DNA of 64,000 nucleotides from Stanieria cyanosphaera PCC 7437. Lineage in GTDB: Bacteria > Cyanobacteriota > Cyanobacteriia > Cyanobacteriales > Xenococcaceae. The notes under the pieces are model-generated. The model worked only from the letters and a program-made list of their open reading frames with translations. It made no database searches and had not been told where the DNA came from. Below are positions 1-8,950 of this stretch, in pieces. Position numbers and translations under genes: made by a program. The stretch covers positions 372,001-436,000 of the forward strand of contig NC_019748.1 in NCBI RefSeq assembly GCF_000317575.1, given 5' to 3'. The first letter of the stretch is position 1. Every line of letters starts with the position of its first letter.

Positions 1-1939
1 AGGCAGCAACTACGTCTAACTCGTGACGACTTTCGATAGGAGAACAACTTTGCCATGACTTAGTTTTAAAACGACGTTGGTCAGCGTGTTCTGTCCCGAT
101 TTTGTAGCCTCCAGCTAAAAGAGAACGAATTTGTTCTAAAGCTTCTGGAGTGAGGTGACGATTGCTGAATTCATTGCTATAACGAAAACCGTTGCCATTG
201 CCGTTGCTCTGACTAGAGGTAGAGGATGTGGTATTTGCTTTTACTGTTTTGGGAGTATCGCCAGGACGCTGAATGATCGTTTCGGAAACTCGGCGTTTAG
301 CATTGGAGTCAATGCCAATCATACGAACGTATTCGCCTGCGTGTTCAGCTAGACAAGCTTCTAAGGCTGCTACTACTTCAGCTTCTCGTTTACTATCAAT
401 TGGAGAACAGCTTTGCCACGACTTAGTTTTAAAACGACGTTGGTCGGCGTGTTCTGTACCGATTTTATAGCCACTAGCTAATAAAGAACGTACTTCTTGC
501 AATATTTCTGAACTTAGGCTGTTACTGCCAACCTTGTTACTGCTATAGCTTTTACTACGACCATTGCTATAACTAGAAGCACCATTTGATTTAGAAGAGT
601 GATTGGAACTATCTCCAGGTCTTTGGATAATAATTTCTGCTAATCTGCTTTTAGCATTAGAGTCTACGCCAATTAAGCGGACATATTCTCCAGCATACTC
701 ATTTAAAGCAGATTCAACTTGACTGATAACCTGATTCGTATTGCCACTAAATTGTCCTGCTGTTAACCAAGATTTAGTTTTGAAGCGACGTTGATTAGCG
801 TGTTCAATCCCAATATCACATCCTTGATTGAGCAAAGAACGGACTTGTTGTGCTATTGCATCACTTAAATGTCCATTACCATTACCGTTACTATGACCGT
901 TACTACTGCCGTTACCATTAGAGTGACGGTTGCTAGTGTATGATTTAGCTTTGCTAGTAGTTGTTTTGGTTGTAGTTAAACTATCTCCAGGTCGTTGGAT
1001 AATAATTTCTGCTACTCTTCGTTTCGCTTGTGGATCTACTCCAATTAACTGGACATATTCTCCTTGATGTTGACTGAGAATATTTTCTAGTTCACTGAGG
1101 ACTTGGCTTTCTTTTGTGCTATTGATTTGTCCTCCAGTTAGCCAAGATTTAGTTTTGAAACGACGTTGATTGGCATACTCAATACTAAGAGAACAACCTT
1201 GGTTCAATAGCGATCGCACTTGGGCTTTAATATCTGAATTTAAACTCATATTTCCTACTGAATTTATATAGTTATTACCATTAGTTTCTTCAGTTCTGCT
1301 TGGTTGAGAAAAACCACGTTCTTCGCGGAGGGGAGTAATACAAGCAGCATTTTCCGCACAATGATATCCCGCTAAAAGTGCTTCGTTGATTTCAACGACA
1401 TGATGCGCAAAAGCGCGATCGCTATCTTGAATATCCGATAAGCGATCGGCTTGTTGTTGATTAGTAATCACTGCCCCTGAAGGAACATATTTTCCCGGAG
1501 GTATTTCTACATCTTGAATCAAGGCGTGCATCATCACGATACAACCTTTACCGACTTTGGCATTAAATACTGTAGATCTAAAACCAATAAAGCACTCATC
1601 TCCTACATATGCAGGTCCATGAATTAGTGCCATATGGGTGATACAAGAATTTTTGCCAATCCAGACAGAATAATCTTTGCCGTCGTCGCCCCTCACCCGA
1701 CCTTGTTCTAAGCCGTGAATCACGACTCCATCTTGGATATTAGTATTGTCCCCAATATAAAACGGAGTACCTTCATCAGCCCTAATAGAAGTGCCAGGAG
1801 CAACTAAAACGTTTGCACCAATTTGGACATCACCAATCAAATTGGAAAACGAATGGACATAAGCACTTTCATCTATTTGGGGTTCAGCTAAATCTTTCGA
1901 CCAAGGAGTCGGGGGAGCCGCTTTGGTGCGGACTACCAT
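1..1939 (-). CDS. ccmM: CcmM, carboxysome scaffold with gamma-carbonic-anhydrase-like domain and SSUL repeats (3' end cut)
   Basis: This is the beta-carboxysome assembly protein that gathers RuBisCO and links it to the shell. The ATG at 1939 opens a left-handed beta-helix domain (about residues 20-200) related to gamma-carbonic anhydrase. His75, His102 and His107 sit in the contexts VIHG, CITHM and LIHGP, matching the zinc ligands of active CcmM enzymes. From residue 231 onward come RuBisCO-small-subunit-like repeats, each ending in a SWLTGGQ- or SWQSCS-like stretch. Three are complete (roughly 1249-1000, 880-690 and 510-290) and a fourth is cut by the window edge (about 150-1). The linkers between them are rich in Ser, Asn and Gly. 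The gene is last of the visible ccmKKKLM operon. Its stop and any ccmN lie outside the window. It is too long and too open at the left edge to be scored as a closed reading frame. Confidence 0.97.
   Translation of the reverse strand, partial: MVVRTKAAPPTPWSKDLAEPQIDESAYVHSFSNLIGDVQIGANVLVAPGTSIRADEGTPFYIGDNTNIQDGVVIHGLEQGRVRGDDGKDYSVWIGKNSCITHMALIHGPAYVGDECFIGFRSTVFNAKVGKGCIVMMHALIQDVEIPPGKYVPSGAVITNQQQADRLSDIQDSDRAFAHHVVEINEALLAGYHCAENAACITPLREERGFSQPSRTEETNGNNYINSVGNMSLNSDIKAQVRSLLNQGCSLSIEYANQRRFKTKSWLTGGQINSTKESQVLSELENILSQHQGEYVQLIGVDPQAKRRVAEIIIQRPGDSLTTTKTTTSKAKSYTSNRHSNGNGSSNGHSNGNGNGHLSDAIAQQVRSLLNQGCDIGIEHANQRRFKTKSWLTAGQFSGNTNQVISQVESALNEYAGEYVRLIGVDSNAKSRLAEIIIQRPGDSSNHSSKSNGASSYSNGRSKSYSSNKVGSNSLSSEILQEVRSLLASGYKIGTEHADQRRFKTKSWQSCSPIDSKREAEVVAALEACLAEHAGEYVRMIGIDSNAKRRVSETIIQRPGDTPKTVKANTTSSTSSQSNGNGNGFRYSNEFSNRHLTPEALEQIRSLLAGGYKIGTEHADQRRFKTKSWQSCSPIESRHELDVVAA
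1247..1260 (-). promoter_or_regulatory. Internal ribosome binding site and start in ccmM (short CcmM isoform)
   Basis: On the minus strand AGTAGGAAAT precedes an in-frame ATG at 1249, so an AGGA core lies about five bases before Met231. This Met ([10 protein letters not shown]) is exactly where the first RuBisCO-small-subunit-like repeat begins. Other beta-cyanobacteria make a short CcmM (M35) of SSUL repeats only by internal initiation. The same arrangement here is an inference from position and spacing. Confidence 0.6.
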
Positions 1940-2041
1940 TGTCTCAAATCCTCCTAATAATAATTAAGCCATTTGTTACCCGCTTAACTTAAACTTCCAA
2001 TGTAATCAACACTTCAATTTAAGTTTTTTTGTAAAAATGCT

Positions 2042-2350
2042 TCACAAAAAACGTTCTGCTTCTTTTTTACTGTAAAGCGGTCGATTATCTACACTTACTG
2101 TATCTATAATTCCCACTACTATCGCATCTAGCGGTCGATGTTCGTGTCCAGTTTCGGTACGAGCAGCACTACCTCTACTCACTAGAACCCACTCATTAAC
2201 ACCAGCACCAACTGGATCGCCAGCAACTTCATATTTTGGTAAAAGTTGTCCCTGCTCATCAATATATTGAACCAGCAACAACTTAACTCCTGTCATGCTA
2301 GAGGATTTGTGGGTGCTTACCACTGTGCCACGAACTTTAGCGATTTTCAT
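2042..2350 (-). CDS. ccmL: CcmL, carboxysome shell vertex protein
   Basis: A 102-residue EutN/CcmL-family protein starting MKIAKVRGTVVST, whose family forms pentamers that cap the twelve vertices of the carboxysome shell. The length and the central GAGVNEWVLVSRGSAAR segment are typical of the family. It starts 4 bases after the stop of the upstream ccmK, so translation is probably coupled. About 100 bases separate it from ccmM. The gene order K-L-M is standard for beta-carboxysome operons. Confidence 0.96.
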   Translation of the reverse strand: MKIAKVRGTVVSTHKSSSMTGVKLLLVQYIDEQGQLLPKYEVAGDPVGAGVNEWVLVSRGSAARTETGHEHRPLDAIVVGIIDTVSVDNRPLYSKKEAERFL

Positions 2351-2354
2351 CTGC

Positions 2355-2693
2355 TTATGGTCTTCTTAAAGGCTGAGGATTGACACTTTCCCTAAATTGT
2401 TCGACAGCTTCGGTATAACGAATTGGTAGAACATATTCGAGGTTTTCGTGAGGACGAGCGATAATGTGATGAGACAAAACACTACCACCGTTAACTCTTC
2501 TGACGTTTTCAATTCCCGCCGAAACAGAAGCCTGTACTTCAGAAACATCTCCTCGCACAATGACGGTTACTCGTCCTGTACCGATTTTTTCGTAGCCGAC
2601 TAAAGTAACACGAGCTGCTTTTACCATCGCGTCAGCAGCTTCTACTACTGCTGGGAAACCCAAGGTTTCAATCATTCCTACTGCAATGGACAT
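2355..2693 (-). CDS. ccmK1: CcmK, carboxysome shell hexamer protein (CcmK1-like)
   Basis: A BMC-domain shell protein of 112 residues forming the hexameric facets of the carboxysome. The pore-forming segment reads [15 protein letters not shown], as in CcmK1/CcmK2. Unlike its two neighbours it has a C-terminal extension ([13 protein letters not shown]), which is why CcmK1 is the best match. A good Shine-Dalgarno (AAGGAGT) lies about 9 bases before the ATG. The 5' end and leader are almost identical to those of the next ccmK, a sign of tandem duplication or gene conversion. The K1 versus K2 assignment is inferred from length and order only. Confidence 0.93.
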   Translation of the reverse strand: MSIAVGMIETLGFPAVVEAADAMVKAARVTLVGYEKIGTGRVTVIVRGDVSEVQASVSAGIENVRRVNGGSVLSHHIIARPHENLEYVLPIRYTEAVEQFRESVNPQPLRRP

Positions 2694-3096
2694 ATAACTC
2701 TACTCCTTAAATATTAATAAATTTGATTTTGATTGATTGGGCTAGTAGGATCTAAACTGCTCTACTTCTTCGGTGTAGCGTATTGGCAGAACGTATTCTA
2801 GGTTTTCGTGAGGACGAGCGATAATGTGAGTAGACAATACTTTTCCACCGTTAACTCTGCTGACGTTTTCAATTCCCGCTGCAACTGAAGCTTGTACTTC
2901 AGAAACATCTCCTCGCACAATGACAGTTACTCGTCCTGTACCGATTTTTTCGTAGCCGACTAAAGTAACACGAGCTGCTTTTACCATTGCGTCAGCAGCT
3001 TCTACTACTGCTGGGAAACCCAAGGTTTCAATCATTCCTACTGCAATGGACATATAACTCTACTCCTTAAATATTAATAAATTTGATTTTGATTGA
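2641..3096. repeat. Tandem ccmK duplication footprint (360-bp offset)
   Basis: Bases 2641-2736 are identical to 3001-3096, a block covering the start of two ccmK genes, the ribosome site and the AT-rich spacer. The similarity continues into the coding region, with only a few changes between 2541-2640 and 2901-3000. Identity in a noncoding spacer cannot be explained by protein conservation, so it points to recent duplication or gene conversion. Confidence 0.85.
2742..3053 (-). CDS. ccmK2: CcmK, carboxysome shell hexamer protein (CcmK2-like)
   Basis: A single-BMC-domain shell protein of 103 residues with the [15 protein letters not shown] pore region, ending VEQFRSY. Its length and ending are those of CcmK2. 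It differs from the downstream ccmK mainly in the last third and in [13 protein letters not shown], while the first half is almost the same. A strong AAGGAGT ribosome site precedes it. It is the middle of three tandem ccmK genes. The usual operon has two, so one of the 103-residue copies is the extra one. Confidence 0.93.
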   Translation of the reverse strand: MSIAVGMIETLGFPAVVEAADAMVKAARVTLVGYEKIGTGRVTVIVRGDVSEVQASVAAGIENVSRVNGGKVLSTHIIARPHENLEYVLPIRYTEEVEQFRSY

Positions 3097-3106
3097 ATTG
3101 ATTGAA

Positions 3107-3418
3107 TTAATAAGTTCGGAACTGCTCTACTTCTTCGGTGTAGCGTATTGGCAGAACGTATTCTAGGTTTTCATGAGGACGTGCAATAATGTGAGTAGAC
3201 AATACTTCTCCACCATTAACTCTGTTAGCAGCTTCAATTCCGGCCGAAACAGAAGCTTGTACTTCAGAAACATCTCCTCGTACGATGACGGTTACTCGTC
3301 CTGTACCGATTTTTTCGTAGCCGACTAAAGTAACACGAGCTGCTTTTACCATAGCATCAGCAGCTTCTACTACTGCTGGAAAACCTAAAGTTTCGATCAT
3401 TCCTACTGCAATTGGCAT
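3107..3418 (-). CDS. ccmK: CcmK, carboxysome shell hexamer protein, first gene of the operon
   Basis: The third BMC-domain shell protein, 103 residues, starting [23 protein letters not shown] and ending VEQFRTY. It keeps the same pore motif KIGTG. It is nearly the same protein as the neighbouring CcmK2, differing at position 2 and around [14 protein letters not shown]. Being first, it is nearest the operon promoter in the spacer to ndhF4. All three ccmK copies should be able to mix in hexagonal shell layers. Whether it is CcmK2 proper or the extra duplicate cannot be settled without alignment to relatives. Confidence 0.92.
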   Translation of the reverse strand: MPIAVGMIETLGFPAVVEAADAMVKAARVTLVGYEKIGTGRVTVIVRGDVSEVQASVSAGIEAANRVNGGEVLSTHIIARPHENLEYVLPIRYTEEVEQFRTY

Positions 3419-4224
3419 CTAATTATTCCTCCGCGCTCAAGCCAAAATTTTTGAAATTTTAAATAAAAAGTAGAGTCATTTGATAAATTACATCAAACAA
3501 AATTTCTCCATTGTTACTATCAATCATAAATGAAAGACCAGGCTTTTATTTGTTTTTGTGCTGGTAATTTTGATTGCTAGTGAACGCCATTAATCTAAAA
3601 CAATTATTTTTTTTAGAAATAGGCTGGCAAAATTTTGACGGTCTTGGGTAATTTACCACTCTATAGTCAAGCATAAATAACCTTGTACCCTTTGACAATA
3701 TAAACTATGATTATATTTTTTAATTTGATTGTTAATAAGAATTAATACCTAATTATTTTAGGCTGATTGACACAAGTTTAGTAATGTGCGTTTGTCGAAG
3801 TATTAAACTGTTTTATAATTTTTTTATTGTGTCTGGATAGAACGGTAAAACTGAAGGCCTGATTCAATGAGTTCTGTTTGGAATGATGTGAGTAGATGTT
3901 TTGTGCTGAAAGCGATCCCTATCTTCGATAAAATAACTTGGACTGAAGCTATTTTTCAGTAACAAGGATGGAGCATTAGCTCAAAAAATCAATAATAACC
4001 TGTATGATAATAAAAAAAATAACAACTTTTGGTAGTTAAAAATATTTATATGACAGGTATTTATAAAAGGTAAACAACCTAGTTCAACAAAAGCTTAATT
4101 TCAATATACAAGATTTTAGAGTTGAAATTAGAGATAGTAATTATCTAAAAAAAATCGGCTTTAAAATAAAAAAATTAAGATAAAAATTTTAGATAAATGT
4201 TGTTAACTAATCAGGGGAGTTTTG
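3419..4224. promoter_or_regulatory. Divergent spacer between the ccm operon and the ndhF4 operon
   Basis: 806 bases, very AT-rich, separate the outward-reading ccmK and ndhF4 genes and must hold promoters for both CO2-related operons. I could not fix a promoter or a CcmR/CmpR site by eye. A 31-codon open frame starts at 3867 (MSSVWNDVSRCF), but it has no good ribosome site and is not called as a gene. Just before ndhF4 the sequence AGGGGAG is its ribosome site. Confidence 0.6.
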
Positions 4225-6123
4225 ATGACTGACTTTTTTTTACAAACTACTTGGATTGTGCCTTTATACGGTCTTTTGGGGTCTATTTTGACTTTACCTT
4301 GGTCTTTGGGTATTATTCGCAAAACAGGACCTAGACCTGCAACTTATCTCAATTTATTGATGACTATAGTAGCTTTAATTCATGGCTCGATTGTCTTCAA
4401 TTTAATTTGGATTCAACCAACTCAACAGATAGTTTTTCATTGGCTTAAAGTAGCAGATTTGGACTTGACCTTAGCAATTGAACTTTCTCCTGTAAGTGTT
4501 GGAGCATTAGAGTTAGTTACAGGCATCAGTTTGCTAGCTCAAATTTATGCTCTTGGTTATATGGAAAAAGATTGGTCTTTGGCTCGTTTCTTTGGTTTGA
4601 TGGGCGTTTTTGAAGGAGCTTTAGGGGGAATTGCTTTGAGTGATTCTTTACTCTTGAGTTATGCCTTATTAGAGTTGTTAACTTTATCTACTTATCTCTT
4701 GGTAGGTTTTTGGTATGCTCAACCTTTAGTAGTTACAGCAGCTAGAGATGCATTTTTAACCAAGCGAGTTGGAGATATCATCCTACTGATGGGTTTAGTA
4801 GCTCTTTCTGCCTATGGTGCAGGATTGAATTTTTCTCAGTTAGAAAAATGGGCTAATACTTTTCCTTTAACACCATTAGCTTCGGCTTTGTTGGGATTAT
4901 CTTTAATTGCAGGACCTACTGGAAAATGCGCTCAATTTCCTCTGAATTTGTGGTTAGATGAAGCGATGGAAGGTCCTAACCCTGCCGGAATTATGAGAAA
5001 TTCTATTGTTGTCTCGGCGGGTGCTTATGTGCTGATTAAATTGCAGCCTGTTTTTACTCTCTCGCCTGTTTCTTCTGATGTTTTAATTATTTTGGGAACA
5101 GTAACGGCGATTGGGACTTCTTTAATGGCGATCGCGCAAATTGATATTAAACGAGCTTTATCCCACTCTACTAGTGCTTACTTAGGATTAGTCTTTATTG
5201 CGGTAGGACTAGGACAAGTAGATATTGCATTTTTACTGTTATTTACTCATGCGGTTGCCAAAGCCTTACTCTTTATGAGTGCGGGGTCGATTATTTTGAC
5301 GACTAGTAATCAAAATATCACCGAGATGGGGGGATTGTGGTCACGGATGCCTGCTACGACTATGGCTTTTGTAGTTGGTAGTACAGGATTGGTTGCTTTG
5401 ATGCCAATGGGTATGTTCTGGACTTTCCAGCGATGGTTTAATGGTTCGTGGGAAGTTGATTGGTGGTTACTGGGAGTTTTATTGTTTGTTAATACTCTAT
5501 CTGCCTTAAATTTGACCAGAGTATTTCGGTTAGTATTTTTGGGCGAACCACAAATGAAAACCCGTCGTGCGCCTGAAGTACCTTGGCCGATGGCATTGCC
5601 AATGGTATCTTTAACAATTTTAGTTTTGTTAGCACCAGCAGCACCAATTAAATGGCCTTTGTGGTTGAGTCCAACTACTCCATTGGCTTTGGGAGAGGAA
5701 ACTCTTATTCAATTAGCTACACCCCTTTTGATAGTTTCTGGGTTAGTCGGTTGTGCAATAGGAGCAACACTTCATTTACACAAAGCTTGGGCTAGACCAA
5801 CTCAAGTTGTTTGGAGATTTTTCCAAGATTTGTTTGCTTACGATTTTTATATTGACCGTTTCTATCAACTCACTGTAGTGGCAGCCGTGACTGGATTGTC
5901 TAAATTAACTGCTTGGATTGATCGCTATGTAGTAGATGGTGCAGTCAATTTGGTGAGTCTGTTTACAATTTTTAGTGGTAATGCTCTCAAATACAATGTT
6001 TCTGGGCAGTCTCAATTCTATATCCTGACAATTCTGGTGGGTGTTAGTTTGCTGCTTTGGTCGGTACTTAGTGGTCAATGGTCAATTGTTACCAATTATT
6101 GGTCATCTCTAATCAATCAATAA
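4225..6123 (+). CDS. ndhF4: NdhF4, NDH-1 CO2-uptake complex subunit
   Basis: A large proton-channel subunit (ND5/NuoL family) of the specialised NDH-1 complex that drives CO2 hydration at the thylakoid. About 630 residues, almost all hydrophobic, with many membrane helices. Where respiratory NdhF1 has AMEGPTP followed by SALIHAATMV, this protein has AMEGPNP followed by AGIMRNSIVVSAGAYV. That form is typical of the CO2-uptake NdhF3/NdhF4 branch. The ATG at 4225 has a GGGGAG site upstream; a TTG just before it would add one codon. It is followed by ndhD4 and a CO2-hydration gene. Absence of cupS and location beside ccm genes favour NdhF4 (constitutive system) over NdhF3. Confidence 0.85.
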   Translation: MTDFFLQTTWIVPLYGLLGSILTLPWSLGIIRKTGPRPATYLNLLMTIVALIHGSIVFNLIWIQPTQQIVFHWLKVADLDLTLAIELSPVSVGALELVTGISLLAQIYALGYMEKDWSLARFFGLMGVFEGALGGIALSDSLLLSYALLELLTLSTYLLVGFWYAQPLVVTAARDAFLTKRVGDIILLMGLVALSAYGAGLNFSQLEKWANTFPLTPLASALLGLSLIAGPTGKCAQFPLNLWLDEAMEGPNPAGIMRNSIVVSAGAYVLIKLQPVFTLSPVSSDVLIILGTVTAIGTSLMAIAQIDIKRALSHSTSAYLGLVFIAVGLGQVDIAFLLLFTHAVAKALLFMSAGSIILTTSNQNITEMGGLWSRMPATTMAFVVGSTGLVALMPMGMFWTFQRWFNGSWEVDWWLLGVLLFVNTLSALNLTRVFRLVFLGEPQMKTRRAPEVPWPMALPMVSLTILVLLAPAAPIKWPLWLSPTTPLALGEETLIQLATPLLIVSGLVGCAIGATLHLHKAWARPTQVVWRFFQDLFAYDFYIDRFYQLTVVAAVTGLSKLTAWIDRYVVDGAVNLVSLFTIFSGNALKYNVSGQSQFYILTILVGVSLLLWSVLSGQWSIVTNYWSSLINQ

Positions 6124-6156
6124 TTTAATTTTGTTTAAAAGCGACTATCACAAATT

Positions 6157-7614
6157 ATGCTCAGTGCTTTAATCGTAATTCCTTTGCTTGGTGCAGCGTT
6201 AATTGGCTTTTGGCCTCAACAAATTGAAGGAAAAACTACTCGTTCAATTGCTTTAGTTATCGCAATCAGCACAATTGTTGTCAATTTGATTTTGGGATTG
6301 AAATTCGATCCTAGTATTGCTCAATTTCAATTTTCGGAAGATATTGCTTGGATAGAGTGGCTGGGATTAAATTATCATTTGGGCATTGATGGATTATCTT
6401 TCCCTTTGATATTTTTAAATAGTTTATTGACTTTCATTGCCGTAGTTAATAGCAAGAAGCTGATTGAAAGACCCCGATTGTATTACTCAATGTTGTTATT
6501 TTTGAGTGCGGGGGCTGCGGGAGCTTTTTTAGCACAAGATTTATTGCTGTTTTTTCTCTTTTATGAGTTAGAAATTATTCCTCTTTATTTCTTAATTGCG
6601 ATTTGGGGAGGAAAAAGAAGAGGTTATGCAGCAATGAAGTTTTTGCTATATACAGCAGTATCGGGAATTTTGGTGTTGGCTTCTTTCTTAGGATTGGTAT
6701 GGCTGACAGGTTCTCATAGCTTTGATTATCAAGCATTGCGATCGCATAATTTATCACTCAATAGTCAACTGTTATTGCTAGCACCATTGTTAATTGGTGT
6801 TTTTATCAAAATTCCGATTTTTCCTTTTCATACTTGGTTACCAGATGCTCACGTCGAAGCTTCGACTCCAATTTCTGTATTACTAGCAGGAGTGTTATTA
6901 AAACTCGGTACTTATGCCTTACTTCGTTTTGCAGTAGGGTTATTCTTAGATGGATGGGTAGTGTTAGCTCCTTGGATGGCAATTTTAGCTGCAATTAGTG
7001 CCTTATATGGAGCGTCTTGCGCGATCGCTCAAAAAGATATGAAAAAGGTTGTTGCTTATTCTTCGATTGCTCACATGGCTTATATTCTGTTGGGTGCATC
7101 TGCTACTACAAGATTAAGTATTACTGCTTCCGTGTTTCAAATGGTTAGTCACGGTTTAATTTCTGCCCTATTATTTTTATTAGTAGGAGTAGTTTATGAA
7201 AAAACTGGAACTCGCGATGTTGATGCGCTCAGAGGTTTATTAAATCCAGAAAAAGGTTTACCTGTAACTGGTAGTCTAATGATCTTAGGAGTAATGGCAA
7301 GTTCGGGAATACCAGGAATGGTAGGTTTTATTGCTGAATTTTTGGTTTTTAGAGGAAGTTTTCCAATCTTTCCCATTCCAACTCTTCTTTGTTTAGTTGG
7401 GACAGGATTAACTGCTGTTTATTTTCTTTTGGTAATCAACCGAGTTTTCTTTGGTCGTTTGACAGATAATTTAGCTCAATTACCTCCAGTAAAATGGGCT
7501 GAACTCGCTCCTGCTTTTGTTTTGATTACTTTAATTTTTGCTTTTGGCATTCAACCAAGCTGGGTAGTTCATTGGAGTGAAGTACAAGCAGTTGCTTTAT
7601 TGACTGCTGGTTAA
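6157..7614 (+). CDS. ndhD4: NdhD4, NDH-1 CO2-uptake complex subunit
   Basis: A 485-residue ND4/NuoM-family membrane subunit. It carries the family signatures FPFHTWLPDAHVEAST and SVLLAGVLLKLGTYALLRF in the proton-antiporter-like core. It starts 33 bases after ndhF4 and ends 29 bases before the CupB gene, so the three are one operon. Several NdhD paralogues exist in cyanobacteria. The partnership with a CO2-type NdhF and a Cup protein places this one in the CO2-uptake group. D4 rather than D3 is inferred from context. Confidence 0.85.
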   Translation: MLSALIVIPLLGAALIGFWPQQIEGKTTRSIALVIAISTIVVNLILGLKFDPSIAQFQFSEDIAWIEWLGLNYHLGIDGLSFPLIFLNSLLTFIAVVNSKKLIERPRLYYSMLLFLSAGAAGAFLAQDLLLFFLFYELEIIPLYFLIAIWGGKRRGYAAMKFLLYTAVSGILVLASFLGLVWLTGSHSFDYQALRSHNLSLNSQLLLLAPLLIGVFIKIPIFPFHTWLPDAHVEASTPISVLLAGVLLKLGTYALLRFAVGLFLDGWVVLAPWMAILAAISALYGASCAIAQKDMKKVVAYSSIAHMAYILLGASATTRLSITASVFQMVSHGLISALLFLLVGVVYEKTGTRDVDALRGLLNPEKGLPVTGSLMILGVMASSGIPGMVGFIAEFLVFRGSFPIFPIPTLLCLVGTGLTAVYFLLVINRVFFGRLTDNLAQLPPVKWAELAPAFVLITLIFAFGIQPSWVVHWSEVQAVALLTAG

Positions 7615-7643
7615 TTGAGTTATTAAGGACTAACAAATTACTT

Positions 7644-8780
7644 ATGGTTACTACAACTAAAAATAAATTTTCTCAATCGCGTTTAATCGAAGAATATATT
7701 CAAAAATTGGAATTGGGAGAAGCATTACTTCAAGATTCTCCTACTAATTTAATTGAAGTTGTTGGCATTTTAAAAAGTTATGGCGTGGTTTTAGATGCTT
7801 ATTCTAATAATCTTTGCTATATTGCCAACCATCAATTTTTAGTTTTATTTCCTTTTTTTAAATACTTTAATGGAAAAATTAATTCCGAAAAATTATTACA
7901 CCATTGGTGGCATGACAGAATTAACTATGAATATGCTGAATATTGTATGAAAGCAATGTTTTGGCATGGTGGCGGTGGTTTGGATGCCTACGTTGATTCA
8001 CCAGAATTTTTGCAAGTAGTTGAAGAAGTAATTCAAGCTAGATTTAAATACAATCCTTTATTATTGGGGTTACATAAAATCTTTAAGGATTTTCTCCCTG
8101 AACAGATGCGCCAAATGGCTTACTATAGCGGATTGGGTCAATTTTGGCGAGTCATGGCAGATATGTTTCTCAGTTTATCAGACCGATATGATCGCGGAGA
8201 AATCAAATCTATTCCTGATGTTGTTCAACATATCCTTGATGGTTTAGTAGCTGATGCTGCACGTCCGATTACCTACAAAGTACAAATTCGAGGTAAAGAA
8301 TACGAATTAATTCCCCAATCTGCTGGCTTAACTTTTCTTCCTGATACAGCAGTACCATATGTAGAGGCTGTATTTTTCAGAGGAACTCCTTTTCCTGGCA
8401 CAGTTTCTTATAATGCTCAAGCTTATCAAATTCCTTACGATCAGGGTATGTTTAATTATGGGGCTTTGTATGCAGATCCTCTACCCGTTGGTAGTGCAGG
8501 TATTCCGCCCACATTGTTGATGCAGGATATGCGGCACTTTTTACCTGATTATCTACTAGATTTTTATCATCAAGGAATTAGAGGCGAAGGCGATTTGCGG
8601 GTCAAAATTTGCCAAAGTTTCCAAAAATCGATGTTTTGTGTAACTACAGCAGCTATTAGGGGATTAGCTCCTCATCCACTTAATACTAATGATCCTAAAG
8701 AACAACAGGCAAATCGAGTTTATCTAACAGGATGGTTAAAACGTTTACAAGATTCTCGTTTAATTACAGTTAATAGTTAA
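7644..8780 (+). CDS. cupB: CupB/ChpX, CO2 hydration protein of the NDH-1 complex
   Basis: A soluble-type 378-residue protein of the CO2 hydration (ChpXY/Cup) family, which docks on NdhF3/F4-NdhD3/D4 complexes and converts CO2 to bicarbonate. Family-like features include LLHHWWHDRINYEYAEYC near residues 85-102, the run MFWHGGGGLDAYVDSPEF, and YYSGLGQFWRVMADMF. It closes the ndhF-ndhD-cup operon. No cupS gene follows, since the next gene is priA on the other strand, so CupB is preferred to CupA. Which paralogue it is remains the main uncertainty. Confidence 0.85.
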   Translation: MVTTTKNKFSQSRLIEEYIQKLELGEALLQDSPTNLIEVVGILKSYGVVLDAYSNNLCYIANHQFLVLFPFFKYFNGKINSEKLLHHWWHDRINYEYAEYCMKAMFWHGGGGLDAYVDSPEFLQVVEEVIQARFKYNPLLLGLHKIFKDFLPEQMRQMAYYSGLGQFWRVMADMFLSLSDRYDRGEIKSIPDVVQHILDGLVADAARPITYKVQIRGKEYELIPQSAGLTFLPDTAVPYVEAVFFRGTPFPGTVSYNAQAYQIPYDQGMFNYGALYADPLPVGSAGIPPTLLMQDMRHFLPDYLLDFYHQGIRGEGDLRVKICQSFQKSMFCVTTAAIRGLAPHPLNTNDPKEQQANRVYLTGWLKRLQDSRLITVNS

Positions 8781-8950
8781 GTAGGTAGGCATCATTAGTT
8801 ATAGATGAAGTTCGGTTGAATAGTTAAACCTTAGTGAGAAGAAAGTAAAAAGTAACAAGAAGGAGGACGGGGCGTTGCTATATATAGCCAGAATTCATTA
8901 AGCGACAGTTTCTCCAGAAGAATTTCACAGAATAAAATTGATTTGAGTCG

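Noticed and set aside
155-470. Two rightward open frames opposite the ccmM repeats
   Set aside because: They are shadows of the minus-strand SSUL repeats and their linkers; the repeated positions mirror the ccmM repeat spacing.
1-1240. Regular 360-bp repeats that might look like a CRISPR or other array
   Set aside because: They are protein-coding SSUL repeats of ccmM with diverged DNA; there are no short identical direct repeats.
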